64,000 bases of DNA from NCBI GenBank assembly GCA_004352715.1, contig SCFE01000095.1, positions 478,618 to 542,617 of the forward strand, read 5' to 3'. Position numbers and translations under genes: made by a program. Each line of letters starts with the position of its first letter. Positions within the stretch are counted from its first letter, which is position 1. Below are positions 33,456 to 44,639 of the stretch, piece by piece. Source of the stretch: Hofstenia miamia (taxonomy: Eukaryota; Xenacoelomorpha; Acoela). Below the pieces are notes generated by a model. It had not been told where the DNA came from. It did not search any database and saw nothing but the letters and a program-made list of their open reading frames with translations.

Positions 33456-35329
33456 GATACCACAGAAATTGTAGTGTGCGATGTTCTTTGCCATTCTAGT
33501 GTTATAAATATGCAGATGTCAAGACGGTTTTCAAGTTGAAAACTAGGTTATTGCAAATAACGGATCTGGTCAAATTGGTTCATATGTTCAAAGAAATCAT
33601 GAGCATACTCCACATTGCTTATGATGAATGATCATTTCCACAAACCTGTGTTAGAAATCCAAAAATTGTTGGAAATGGTATTGAGCCAAATGTATAACAC
33701 ATTTGCAACTCTACTACTTAGCGATATAGGGTTTTTATATGCTGAGGCTTAACAAAAAATTAAGTTCCTGATTTTATTTCAATGAATTAAGTAAATGTTC
33801 AAACGAGAAACGTTAACTTTGAATATCAAACAATTTTTTAAAATTGCTGTGAACATGTTTCACACCATAATTAGTATTCTTGAAAATTAAATTACCAGTT
33901 ACCCAAACTAACTAAATTAGTACAAACTAAATGGAATAATAATCAATAACACAAATTCCATGAAGTTTAGTGGGTGGGGATACTAACCAATTTTGAGGTG
34001 GAAACTAAATGCAACATTGATTTTGATATTTTTAGTGGAAATAAATTGTAGGATTAATGACTTAAATTAGAGGAAATAATGACAGTATTTTGTTCCTAAT
34101 GAGACAAATAATTAGAGCTGACAAAACAAGAATATCAAGGGGATATAGGGCAATCGCATTTAGTCTAGTTTTCATAAATACACAAAAAATAAAACTCGGA
34201 ATTGCAAAGGCATTCCATTCAATGATTTGTGATAATTTATTGTAGAATTGAGTTCAGGTTCGTATGCCAAATAATAAAAAAATATTGTTTATGTTTAACA
34301 TATGTATCATAACTAGGGCGAACAAAAGAAAGAAATGTCAAAATTGAGATAAAAGTCCATTTTCCTTAAATAGTTAGAAATTTAATTGTTTTAATGCGTG
34401 TGCATACATATTTTAAAAATTTTAAGGTCAAAATAAAATCAAAATCTTACAACCCTTTGAATTAGGTAAAAAAAATTTGAAATTTTCTTTGAGGTCAAAT
34501 TCTTTGGAAGAGAAACAATGAATGATTTTCATAAAAAACTTTTAAAACCATGTAATACAAAACTTAACAACATTATTAATAACAGAGTATTGGAGAAAAT
34601 TTATGCGTTTTGTACCCTAATTGAAAACTAAGTTTTAAAGGGGAGGAATCCTCTATTTATAAATCTATAATGTCATTTCCAATTCATTTAGCTTTTAAAA
34701 AAATAAATTTCTTGGTTACAAAAACATGCGAAAATACACTGCGCAATTTTTAATTACTGAAATAGAGGAAAGTTAAAGCAATCATTTAATTACTATTTTA
34801 ATATTTTGCCAATGATTATAAAAATGGCATTACTAAGGGTGTCATTGTTGAGAGAGCAAAAACTGCTCTCAATGAGGAAATAATGCAAAAGTTGATGCAG
34901 GCCACAAATTACAATGAATTAAATTAAACTTGTAAAGTGCTTTGAGTTTGAATCAACCTTAATTTTTGATGCTTTGCCGAAAATGGAAAATTATAGATTA
35001 CATGACTTAATGAATAATCGGTTCATTAAATTTTATAGAATATGGTTTGCTGAAAATAGCAAGCGTTCTCCTGCTTCCAAAGAAAGGTTCTTCTCAATGT
35101 TAAAAAGCATGCTTATGTTAACACAATAAAATAACGAGCAGTTCTGTACTAATGCTTCTTACTATTTGATTATGCTTAGTATAGACTACACGCATTTTAG
35201 AAAGGCTTAAAAATCTTTAGGTCCACATTTTTAGGTAAAAAATTACGTTTTCAGTAAAAAAAAGTCAAAAATGTTGAATCAGTATTTCAAATTTTTTATG
35301 TCAAAAAATATCGCCCTAATCATAACAAG
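33456..35329. other. anonymous DNA
   Basis: A stretch at about 34955-35120 is open on the plus strand (LPKMENYRLHDLMNNRFIKF) but was not recognised. Otherwise nothing. Confidence 0.35.
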
Positions 35330-35942
35330 AGGACACAAATGTTGTTCAATGTAATGATTATTTTAAAGCACGTCATTGATCGTACAGCTATAACTAGCCT
35401 GATTGAAGAAAGCCATGACAAAATTGAAACGCTTCAAACGCATGAATCGCAAGATATTTACTCTAGCGTATAAAATTATCGAGGAATATTTTGATGATGG
35501 TGACAACCAAGAGATGACTTACCCACTTGATTCAAGTTATGTCGAACTTCCACTTGATGGGAAATTTAATTTCTAAATCTATTACATTTCTTAATACTTG
35601 TACAGAGCCTTTTTAACACGAATAGNNNNNNNNNNNNNNNNNNNNNAGGACACAAATGTTGTTCAATGTAATGATTATTTTAAAGCACGTCATTGATCGT
35701 ACAGCTATAACTAGCCTGATTGAAGAAAGCCATGACAAAATTGAAACGCTTCAAACGCATGAATCGCAAGATATTTACTCTAGCGTATAAAATTATCGAG
35801 GAATATTTTGATGATGGTGACAACCAAGAGATGACTTACCCACTTGATTCAAGTTATGTCGAACTTCCACTTGATGGGAAATTTAATTTCTAAATCTATT
35901 ACATTTCTTAATACTTGTACAGAGCCTTTTTAACACGAATAG
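35330..35942. repeat. 296-bp duplicate across a 21-N gap (probable assembly artefact)
   Basis: 35330-35625 and 35647-35942 appear identical and flank N run 35626-35646. This is most simply an unmerged overlap of two contig ends. The importin-alpha piece therefore appears a second time at 35663-35893. Confidence 0.85.
35346..35576 (+). pseudogene. importin-alpha C-terminus
   Basis: Encodes the last armadillo repeat and tail of importin-alpha (karyopherin alpha), the nuclear import adaptor that binds nuclear localisation signals. The first frame reads ITSLIEESHDKIETLQTHES then QDIYSSV. A one-base frameshift follows, then YKIIEEYFDDGDNQEMTYPL and DGKFNF-stop. These match the family pattern IEE.gGLdKIE.LQ.HEN.(d/e)IY..ayeIIe.yF followed by an acidic stretch and GFNF/GFQF-stop. 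The Gly-Gly-Leu before DKIE is shortened. No clear splice acceptor upstream, so this is either a retropseudogene fragment or a decayed last exon. Confidence 0.72.
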
Positions 35943-36191
35943 TGCTTACGTATAAATGAATTAAGTTGTTTTAATTTTATTTGAAAGACTCAAAGACATT
36001 GCTTGCAATTGTTTTGAAATAATATGAAGATTTTCTTTCCAAACTAAGAGTTTCTTCTTCATATCCACCCAATGATTGATATTGAATGTTCGTTGCACTG
36101 TTAAGGTGATAATAACCTTAAAGTCCATTTGATTTATTTTAGCTTTAATAATTGTAGAATCATTTCTTCAAAAAAGAAATTCTCTATTTCT

Positions 36192-36797
36192 TCATTCAGC
36201 AGTTTCCTTCATTTTCTTCAGCACATATGTTCCAATTTGCCTTGGAGAATATAATTTACCATATGCTTGTACCCATGCATCGCCAGAAAAAGATTTCACA
36301 ATTTTATAAAGTACGGTTTTGATATCTTTTTGCGTTTTTTGTCATCGTTACTGCGTCCTATAAAGCGCTAGGTGGCATAGAACGTATTTTCAGGATTTGT
36401 AGCAACTCGACACTTGGCAGGATTTCAATTCAAACGTTTTCCATCCTCAGTGATTTATTTTCAGCAACATCTAGGCTTTGAAAATGCTTCAGTTCTCCGA
36501 CAACATCAGATCACTGATGTCATTAATATGCAAATAAAGTTCCTTTAAACACTGTAATTTACCAATATTTTCTGGCAAAACCTCGATTTCATTGGAATAC
36601 AGATCCAAAAATACTAAGTAATGAAAATCCACTAGAGCGCTGGGTATATCTTTAATCAAATTTTCGTTTAATTGAAGCGTTTGCAAGCTCCTCATTAATC
36701 CGATATCATGTGGAAGTTCTGTTAATGTGACATCATTCAAAATTAAGGAAACCAAATTGACGAGATGAATAAGTGTGCGAGGTGTGAGAGTTTGAAA
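36192..36797 (-). pseudogene. leucine-rich-repeat protein exon, frameshifted
   Basis: Minus strand. A good acceptor (aattttttag) at 36798 is followed in phase 0 by FQTLTPRTLIHLVNL, then three to four LRRs of the 23-residue typical kind: LPHDIGLMRSLQTLQLNEN, IPSALVDFHYLVFLDLYSN, LPENIGKLQCLKELYLHIND. A frameshift near 36495 leads to VGELKHFQSLDVAENKSL. After stops, another open part ([20 protein letters not shown] to KKMKETAE-stop at 36192) may be the C-terminus. LRRs of this kind mediate protein binding. I cannot assign a specific gene. Either a pseudogene or a gene with sequencing errors or introns. Confidence 0.6.
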
Positions 36798-36879
36798 CTA
36801 AAAAATTTCGTATAATTTTCAATATTACAATATAATAGATGAGTCAAATTTTATGACAAATGTTTTTTTAAATTGTGAT

Positions 36880-37084
36880 TCACAAATTTGGGTCGCAGGT
36901 AGGATTATCTGAGAACAAAATTTCATTGATGTCAGTTTTATTTATGGTTAATGACCTTAGTTCTAGTCCAATTTCATGCCAGTCGGAATACATATTCCAG
37001 TCCCATTGTTCCAGGTGATCCCGAATCATGAAATCTACTTTTGCCCAAAACGGCAAAAATTATGAGTAATATTTTGAAATCCAT
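36880..37084 (-). pseudogene. signal-peptide-like ORF with frameshift
   Basis: Minus strand. The ATG at 37084 opens MDFKILLIIFAVLG, a convincing signal-peptide-like stretch. The frame then shifts at an A-run, and an adjoining frame stays open for about 55 codons (FMIRDHLEQWDWNMYSDW to NPTCDPNL-stop at 36880). It ends 83 bp upstream of the LRR exon acceptor on the same strand. It could be a small secreted protein pseudogene or the start of the LRR gene. Not recognised. Confidence 0.3.
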
Positions 37085-37753
37085 AGTCTTAGTTTCTTCA
37101 TGTATCTTCCCAGCAGAAAAGAACCAGGGCTTGGATTAGGAATCCTACTAGAAATGATTTATGATATCATAACTTTAATGTGAAAGTTAAACATCAGCAA
37201 ATGACATTCACAGTTTCCATAAGTTATCTCTTAAAGAGGCTCAGATCAACTTGAAATCAAAATAGGCCAGGTTGCCATGGCAAACAGCTTTTTTCTAAAT
37301 GTACTATTTTTGTGTCATCATTACTCTTTCTACCAAATTTTTTATATTTTAATGTATATCACTAGACTGTAATATTTGATTGAATAGTAATTGTGATAGA
37401 CAAACAAATAATTGAAGTCAACCTTCAGTCTAAGAGCTTTTTGACACTTGTAAATTGATTGAAATGAAGACCACTTTTCTATACTATAATTGTTTGTTCC
37501 GAATGATAGAAAAGAAGAAAGCTTTTAGCATAACTACATGGTAAAGATAAGTTCTATTTATCGTGTAAAATAACTATACTTATCATGAAAATCGTCACCC
37601 ACTGTCTGCTGATAATGACAATTTGGAACGACATTATAAAATTATATTAGCAGCTAGAAATATTTCACAATTAACAATTCTATGCTACAAATTTCCTTGG
37701 ACAACATTAATTTTGAGATATATCTAACCTTGTGCAATAAAGATTTATTTCAG

Positions 37754-37843
37754 GTTTTCACGTATATTAAAGATTCATGTTTTGTAGCTCAAAAATTGGC
37801 TAAACCTATCGAAACATTTGTAACAATTTGGCAACTTATAAAG
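37754..37843 (+). CDS. candidate 90-nt internal exon
   Basis: Acceptor gatttatttcag (to 37753) and donor ATAAAG/GTAACA (37844) bracket a fully open 30-codon frame (starts VFTYIKDSCFVAQKLAK, ends VTIWQLIK), with intron phase 0 at both ends. Not recognised by family. Its neighbours are anonymous DNA. Confidence 0.35.
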
Positions 37844-38099
37844 GTAACAAAGGAAGGCTGAGAGCCTCTGTGGATCAAGAACTAAAATTGCAAGATTCTC
37901 ACTTGCTGAGAAAGATTTTATGTAAAATCTAAGTTCTCGACTTCGAAAAAGCATTCATTATATATATATGATTTTCATAAATAGTTTTCTTGCAAATATT
38001 AGTTTTTTTCTAATGCTTTATTTAGTTTTAAAATGATTAGTTAAATTAATAAAAGGGTGCATAATAAAAAGGGACTAAACAATTTATTCAGTGAGTAGT

Positions 38100-39920
38100 C
38101 AAAGACTAATTTGGGAACAAAAATCTATATTTGGTGTCGCTAGAAGAACTAGGTTTTCACCGAATAAAGTGGGGAATTCAGATCCATTGACAACACTGTT
38201 TCTCAATAATTATTAGAAATGCCTTTTATTGGCATTTCTTGGATCACATATGTTTTACAAAAGATGTTTTTTACTAAGATATTTCATTTTCATGTTTATT
38301 TTCCTATTTTAGTCTTTTTTATAATTATTAAGTTGAAAATTAATCTGAAAATATTGGAATTTTAACTTTGAATTTACAATTTGAACAAAAATGATTTCAA
38401 CATTGTTGGAATCGTTATTTTTACAAAACAACGTTAAAATTTTGACTTTACACAAAATCTAAAGTCAACTTTCTCTTCTAATACAATAATGTATATTAAA
38501 ATTTTTGTTCAAATTTGATATGGTTGGTTTAATAAGTTAATTGCATTTTTATGCACAACTAACCTGCACATTTACATTCAAACTTATATCAAAACTAATG
38601 GTAATACTCTAAGCAATACTTATAATTCAATACAAAAAGCAAAGCGCCTCTAAAAACGTTTAGGTTAACTAATTCGCAATAAATGAATGGATATTCTGAG
38701 ACTTCAATGTCAACAACTTATCTGCTAAATTGACAAATGCTAATATCCGATATCTAACCATCATCATGCAACAACTAAAAATCTTGAGGGTGTTGGTAAG
38801 AGTCTTGCTTGGTGCTTTGCGGTATTGTGCAGGATAACGCATTGCAGTGATAATGTTCTGTCTTTTAAATTAATACCTCTAAAAAAACTACAAACTGCTA
38901 ATAATGTTAGTAACATTGTGGATTGCTAATAATAATAAATTTCTTAGTTACGGAATGGGTTTTCTAATCTCCACTCTAATGCTTTACTTTACATACAACA
39001 CCTGCGAATCCCTAACTATAGAAATTTCATATATTTTATGGAGAGCAATATACAACATATTTTTTGTTGAAAATATTTTGGTGTGAATTGCGGTGTTTAT
39101 ATTCAAACAGCGTGGTGCTGTTGAAGTAACAACGTTGGCTTTGCAGTAGTGGTGAAGCTTGCGTTTCTGAAATATTTTTTCTACAAAGCAGTGCTCTATT
39201 ATTTCACTTTATTCAATCCAAATTAATCTTTAGTTCTAAGAATAATAACTGCCTATCAAAACAGACTCAGATTTTCCAATAAAGCAAATTTGACCTCTAT
39301 TATAATTGCCAACGAAAATCAAACAACTACATTTTGTAAATTGCCGGTTAAATCCAGTATTACACTAGGACTGCATTCAATTTGAAACCATGAACTATTA
39401 AGTCAAATGCAACACAATCAACAACAACTAATACAAAATGAATTTATTCTATTTGCTAAAACAGAGTTAAATTAAAAACTTATTATTGAACTTTATTGAG
39501 ATGTCAAGGCATTAAGAAGTATAACTATATTATAGAATAGGTTCTACACCATTATTTATCCTAACAAATTTTTGATTTTTATGCTATGGTTAACAGTAAA
39601 ATTCAGGTGATCAGCCTGTAAATTTTGCCTCATGTAGGTAGAAACATATTATTTAAGTAGCTTGTTTACTCAATTTCATCGTACAAATCAGGCAAATAGT
39701 ACCCTGATGTAGCAATAGCAACTCAAATGAGAAATGTACTAATAAACCTTCATTACATGATAGCATTTAGAATATTTTTTCATGCTTTCAAGTTGCTTCA
39801 ACAAATAAATTTCCCTGATTTATGTTTGTAAGATTACATTAACTAGCCTATATTTACATAATACATATGACACATTTTATGTAATTAAGTTCACATATAT
39901 ATATATAAATATGTACAACA
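38100..39920. other. anonymous DNA
   Basis: AT-rich with no recognisable gene. The frame at 38904-39086 is simple hydrophobic text and is probably fortuitous. Confidence 0.4.
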
Positions 39921-39924
39921 GAAG

Positions 39925-40030
39925 CGTATTTTCTCTTGGTACGAGGTAGGGTATCCAACAGAAATTCAAGAAGCAAGGTGTGCGTTGAAATCACCGCCCA
40001 CAATCAATTTAAACGTACTCAGTAGAATTG
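39925..40030 (-). pseudogene. LINE endonuclease fragment
   Basis: Minus-strand KLIVGGDFNAHLAS carries the GGDFNaH block of LINE AP-endonucleases. Only about 30 codons are readable. Confidence 0.5.
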
Positions 40031-40560
40031 CAACACAAATTTGTAGCAATCAGTGAAAATAGATCCGTTTTATTATAACAAGTGACAATAATATGGCGGT
40101 CTACAAACCAACGCAAATAAATTACCATTATTTCTGTTATATAACGATTCATGAAAATAATTTATTAAATACAAAAAATTGGTAATTTAATAATTGAAAG
40201 CACAAAATCGTATACTGTCAATTTGAGATTGACACTATAATAAACTTGTTGAACTCAACCCGATTGAAATTGTAGAAAACTGAGTTTAAACATTACAAAA
40301 CGAATGGCTAATATTTATAATATTTATAACCTAAAAGGAGGGATGTATGAGATTCTGGTAGCAGGATTCGGTAAAATCGGAAATTACACAACCGGATCCA
40401 GATATCCGGTATCAGGAAAAATTTAACCTCCTTACTGGATTTACTGATTTGAAAATTTCGAATTTTTGAAAAGATTTAGGGGATCTTTTTTCTTCCCCGC
40501 CACACTAACATTATTTTCATAGAACATGGAATATTTGCATTGAAAACATATATTTACGCA

Positions 40561-40606
40561 CAACCCTAATCCTAACACTGAGGGTAACCCTACCCCTAAC
40601 CTAACC
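40561..40606. repeat. degenerate CCCTAA-like stretch
   Basis: Contains aaccctaatcctaac and ggtaaccctacccctaacc, imperfect repeats of the CCCTAA type. Too short and degenerate to be called an interstitial telomere with confidence. Confidence 0.4.
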
Positions 40607-41499
40607 CATCTAATTTCTTTGTCAGTAAGACTCAGTCATTTGATGTCAATTTCTACAAATTCTGTTTCCGTGTAGAATATGATGTCAGTAGCCTAATTGA
40701 TAGTGAATTAGAATCCGATGTCTATTGGTGATGTCATACTCTTTGCGCGTATTTCATATTTTTGAACTTTGTCATATTGTCAATGGCAAGGAAAATGATT
40801 TTCAGTTTTGGCAGCATGAATGGACGAATCCCAAAAATTATTTTCAAAGTTTCCATAAAACTTTAAAGAATTTGAAAGAAATATTTAAATAACATTCCGA
40901 AAAACATTGTTCAAACACTGCTTTCAACAGCATTTAAAGTAGCAACTATTTTGGACATGTCAATCCAGTACACCATTTATATTCTTTCTTCATATTTCGT
41001 ACCAATGTTTTTTGATTGTGAGAGATTAATAACTTTGTCCATCACGAAGTGGCTGAACCAACATATAGTACAAAAAAATTGACCGTCCAAAATAACTGCA
41101 TATAATCAAAGTATAGGTCACTAGGAACAGCTGGAGTTAAATTTTAAAATCTTTTATCAGTGTCTTTTTGATGTCAATATTAAAAATGGCTGCGAAAATT
41201 ACACAATATTCGATTTATTTGATATTATTAATAGGAAATACGGACACATATTTTCGATAAATATGGTGTCAAACAGTTTTTTTAATATTTCTACACTTTT
41301 TAGTAAATCGTTGTGCAGCTTTNAAACCTAGCAGGCGGCTGATAAACAATGTAAATGTATTTATACAGAAATGTGATGTAAAACAATTTGTCGTGAAGTG
41401 CCAAATGAAATTCTGTAGCGGGTCGCATGAAAGACGCAAGTTAATCACAAGGCAGATTCCTCGGGAATTAAACTGATTTTCACACTAATAAATAGACAG

Positions 41500-41522
41500 T
41501 ATATATATATATATATATATAT
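41500..41522. repeat. (TA)n microsatellite
   Basis: Left flank of the TIR element. Confidence 0.95.
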
Positions 41523-43227
41523 CCAAGATGATCGTCAGATTACAAAAGTATATGTTATGAATTTACTTCGACATAATTAAGTTATTTTCTAGACTTTCAA
41601 CTTCATGTTCTAGTAAAATATATCAGCATTAACAATATTAAAGTATAAAGTAAGAATTTTTTAAGAAATGTAAAATAAGAAATTATGTATCTTGATATGA
41701 TGTAAGTACTATGAGTAGTATAAAATAGAAAAATATAGTGAGATAAAATATTATGTTTAGCATGCCTGTGTGCATAATTTTAAAATTTAACGTATATTTT
41801 TCTACAAAACAACTCATTTAAATATGATTTGATTTGAATAGGTTTATATCTTTTACATACTTGTATATCAATTTTTGCAATAACATGTATTTTTCAACTT
41901 CTTAAAATAAAACTTCTATGACTGACAACATTTGAATGATGGCTATCGATTTGGAAAATTTGCTTGCAACACTTCCACTCATAAAATGAATATCCGTACA
42001 AATTGATCGCATCTTTATGGTTTACAATAACCTTGCAAAGGAGATTTTAAATTTGAAATCAATTTCAATCTGCTGTTATTGTAAAGAATCATTTTGCAAA
42101 AGTAAAGTTTATCACTTGGTTTTTTACAATGCCAAATGCTGCACGAGATCACAATGAATGTAGAAATACACTCTCTGTATTGTGCTTCGGGAAACCAAAG
42201 AAATGCGAGGAATCACGGATAGTGCACCAGACATTAAATGCAAATATTTTATCGAATACTTTGATATTGATTATTCAAGATTGCCTGCAGCCTTGTGCAG
42301 TAAATGCAGACGAGTAATTCGAGAGTATTCTCTTGGAACATTTTCTTCTAACATTGAATTAGTTGACTTATCAAAGGTCATCGTGACTGCTTACAAAACA
42401 AGGGAGCTTCAAGAACACTAATCATTACGTGAACAGTTTTGAGCATGGTTTCACGATGGAAGAAAACAAAACGATGCCAAGAAATACTTTAATGTTGCAC
42501 ATTTGCCAATACTTCGATGTGATGCCGTAGATGCTAGATATTTTACCACCACCAGAATTGCACCTGCTACTAGGCGTCGTAAACACCCTTTTCAAATCGA
42601 TGAAAAATGTATGGTCAGGTGCCTCTTGTTGGGTAGATAAATGCCACCTGCAACGTCAAGCTATACAAGGCGGTAGCTTTAATGGCAATGCATGCAAAAC
42701 TCTATTGGAAAATACGGATGTTTTAAGAAGCATCTGTCCACAAAATTGTCTACAATACGTCGATGCATTTTGTGCTTTTACTGAAGTTGTTCGTAGTTGC
42801 TTTGGGAATTTTCTTGATACCAATTATACTAATTCTATCGAAAAATTTGATTCAGCATTCATGAATCTCGGTATAATAGTAACACCAAAGATTCATATAG
42901 TTCTACAAAATGTTCCTGAATTTTGCAAAAAGTGTGGTAAGAGTCTTGGAAATTTTAGTGAATAAGCATTCAAGGCTCTTCACACAGACTTCAATTTGTG
43001 TTGGAAAAAGTACAAAGTTTCTAGCAAACATCCAAGCTATTCACAAAATCTTTTAACCTGTGTTTGAGAATATAACGCCATTCATTTGTGATCACAACTT
43101 ACTTCTTACTATTATATTGTTAATGTTGATATATTTTAGTAGAAAATGAACTTGAAAGTCTAGAAAGTAACTTAATTATGTCGAAGTAAATTCATAATAA
43201 ATACTTTTGTAATCTGACGCCTATTTT

Positions 43228-43228
<1 letters not shown>
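41523..43228 (+). mobile_element. DNA transposon with ~116-bp TIRs inserted in (TA)n
   Basis: 1706 bp. The left TIR (41523-41638, starting CCAAGATGATCGTCAGATTA) and right TIR (43113-43228, reverse-complement start CCAAAATAGGCGTCAGATTA) are about 90% identical over about 116 bp by eye. Both ends meet TA arrays directly (41500-41522 and 43229-43264), so the target is a TA dinucleotide or TA microsatellite. The interior holds remains of one plus-strand protein (next entry) with its middle removed: an internally deleted, inactive copy. Confidence 0.8.
42129..43075 (+). pseudogene. transposase-like protein of the TIR element
   Basis: An N-terminal Cys-rich part (HNECRNTLSVLCF, then YSRLPAALCSKCRRVIREYS) looks like a zinc-binding module. 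After about 100 bp of broken frame the C-terminal part is open from 42531: LDILPPPELHLLLGVVNTLF, GGSFNGNACKTLLENTDVL, FMNLGIIVTPKIHIVLQNV, LGNFSE-stop (TAA where CAA, Gln, is expected), then FKALHTDFNLCWKKYKV and EYNAIH. The pattern PPPELHLLLG.vN ... GGsF.GN ... TPK.Hi ... LG..SEQa.EalH recurs, from memory, in many uncharacterised proteins of Hydra and other invertebrates. Presence between TIRs implies a transposase. The central region that would hold catalytic Asp residues is missing. Superfamily not assigned. Confidence 0.6.

Positions 43229-43264
<36 letters not shown>
43229..43264. repeat. (TA)n microsatellite, last in the window
   Basis: Right flank of the TIR element. I find no comparable TA array between here and 64000. 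Confidence 0.95.
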
Positions 43265-43268
<4 letters not shown>

Positions 43269-43943
43269 CTAAAATCCTTACATGTAATATCTAAATGTGG
43301 AAAAGTAATAATAAATATGTACTTATCTATATCTGATCTTAAGCAATCATTACAATGTATACATAATTAATTGATATAGTACAACAATACTCAAATACCA
43401 GCCTTAGGTTTCACCTCACAAATTTGGTTTTAAAATAGGGATTAGCCCAGGTTTCATCAATAGATGACATTAAATTAATAATGCAAGTGCTGACACAAAT
43501 CAATATGAAAGCTAAACAGAGAAAAACCCCATACCTAGTAATATCCTAAGTGGAGGGCAGCAACACCCTGCAACAACACTATAATGCTTGCATCTCCTGG
43601 AATTGCAATACAACCAGTGCATCAAATAAGTTTAGCTTTCCATTTCAACTAAAAATCTAAATGAGAGTCCACATAAATACATCCACATAAACCAGCTAGA
43701 TTTTATCCCTTTCTCATGTCTTACAATAATTTACACTAGAGCACTGGAAACATGACAATAGGCCAAATGAGCTATAATCTTTTATGTATGCTTCATTATT
43801 CATTCAGCAAAAACACTAGCAGGCACATATACATACAATTTCTCTTGATAATAATATTGAATTTCTGTCAATAGATATTTTGTTTCTATTCAAAAATTTT
43901 CAAATTTGAAACATCAAATGTAAAAATATTCTCAAGGAGTGCT

Positions 43944-44584
43944 CACTGTTCTACATCTTTTTCCAATTAAATTGGCACAATTAACATTTAAGTTGTCACA
44001 ACTAACATTTAATTTGTCACAACTAACATTTAAATTGGCACAACTAACATTTAAATTGGACAACTAACTTTTAATTTGTCACAATTGTAAATCATAAATT
44101 TAATTACTAATGTTTATTGTTTTAGGGGTATTAAAATAAAAAATTTAACTTTTCCACTTAATTGACAGGGTTTTTTAAATTTGAACTTCATGTTCAACAA
44201 CTGTATATATACACATTGGAAACAAATTATATTTATTAATTCATATTATGTAATATATACAAATATATATTTATAAAAACAATTGTTGCTTGTTATTTTT
44301 GCTTTTGTTGAAACTTTGCAAAATTTAAAAAACCTTGCCAATTAAATGGAAAAGATAAATCTTTTTTTAATACCCCTAAAGCAATAAAGATTAGTAATTA
44401 AATTTATGATTTACAATTGTGACAAATTAAAAGTTAGTTGTGCCAATTTAAATGTTAGTTGTGCGAATTTAAATGTTAGTTGTAACAAACTAAATGTTAG
44501 TTGTGACAAATTAAATGTTTGTTGTGACAATTTAAATGTTAGTTGTGCCAATTTAATTGGAAAAAGGTGTAGTGTTAAACAGTG
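43944..44584. mobile_element. fold-back/MITE-like element with 21-bp repeats in long TIRs
   Basis: 641 bp. The left arm (43944-44193) and right arm (44330-44584) are inverted copies, starting CACTGTT, then a CTTTTTCC box. Each arm holds five to six tandem 21-bp units (ttagttgtgccaatttaaatg sense on the right, the reverse on the left), then a unique shared part (gtaaatcataaatttaatta, ggggtattaaaa). The central loop of about 135 bp is unique. No coding. The 7-residue-periodic frame on the right arm is a by-product of the 21-bp unit. Confidence 0.85.
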
Positions 44585-44639
44585 TATAATAATTACTCAT
44601 TTATATTTGTCAAGCAACAATGTAAAAGCCAAGTGATAC

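Noticed and set aside
38904-39086. 60-codon hydrophobic frame
   Set aside because: No start context, splice sites or family pattern. Composition is explained by AT-rich DNA.
44390-44575. Possible CRISPR-like array of 21-bp repeats
   Set aside because: There are no unique spacers. Units are directly adjacent and mirrored in an inverted arm, and the context is eukaryotic.
44406-44636. Open frame with heptad-like repeats (SCANLNV)
   Set aside because: It is the product of a 21-bp tandem unit inside the fold-back arm. The same repeat exists inverted in the other arm, so it is repeat structure and not a gene.
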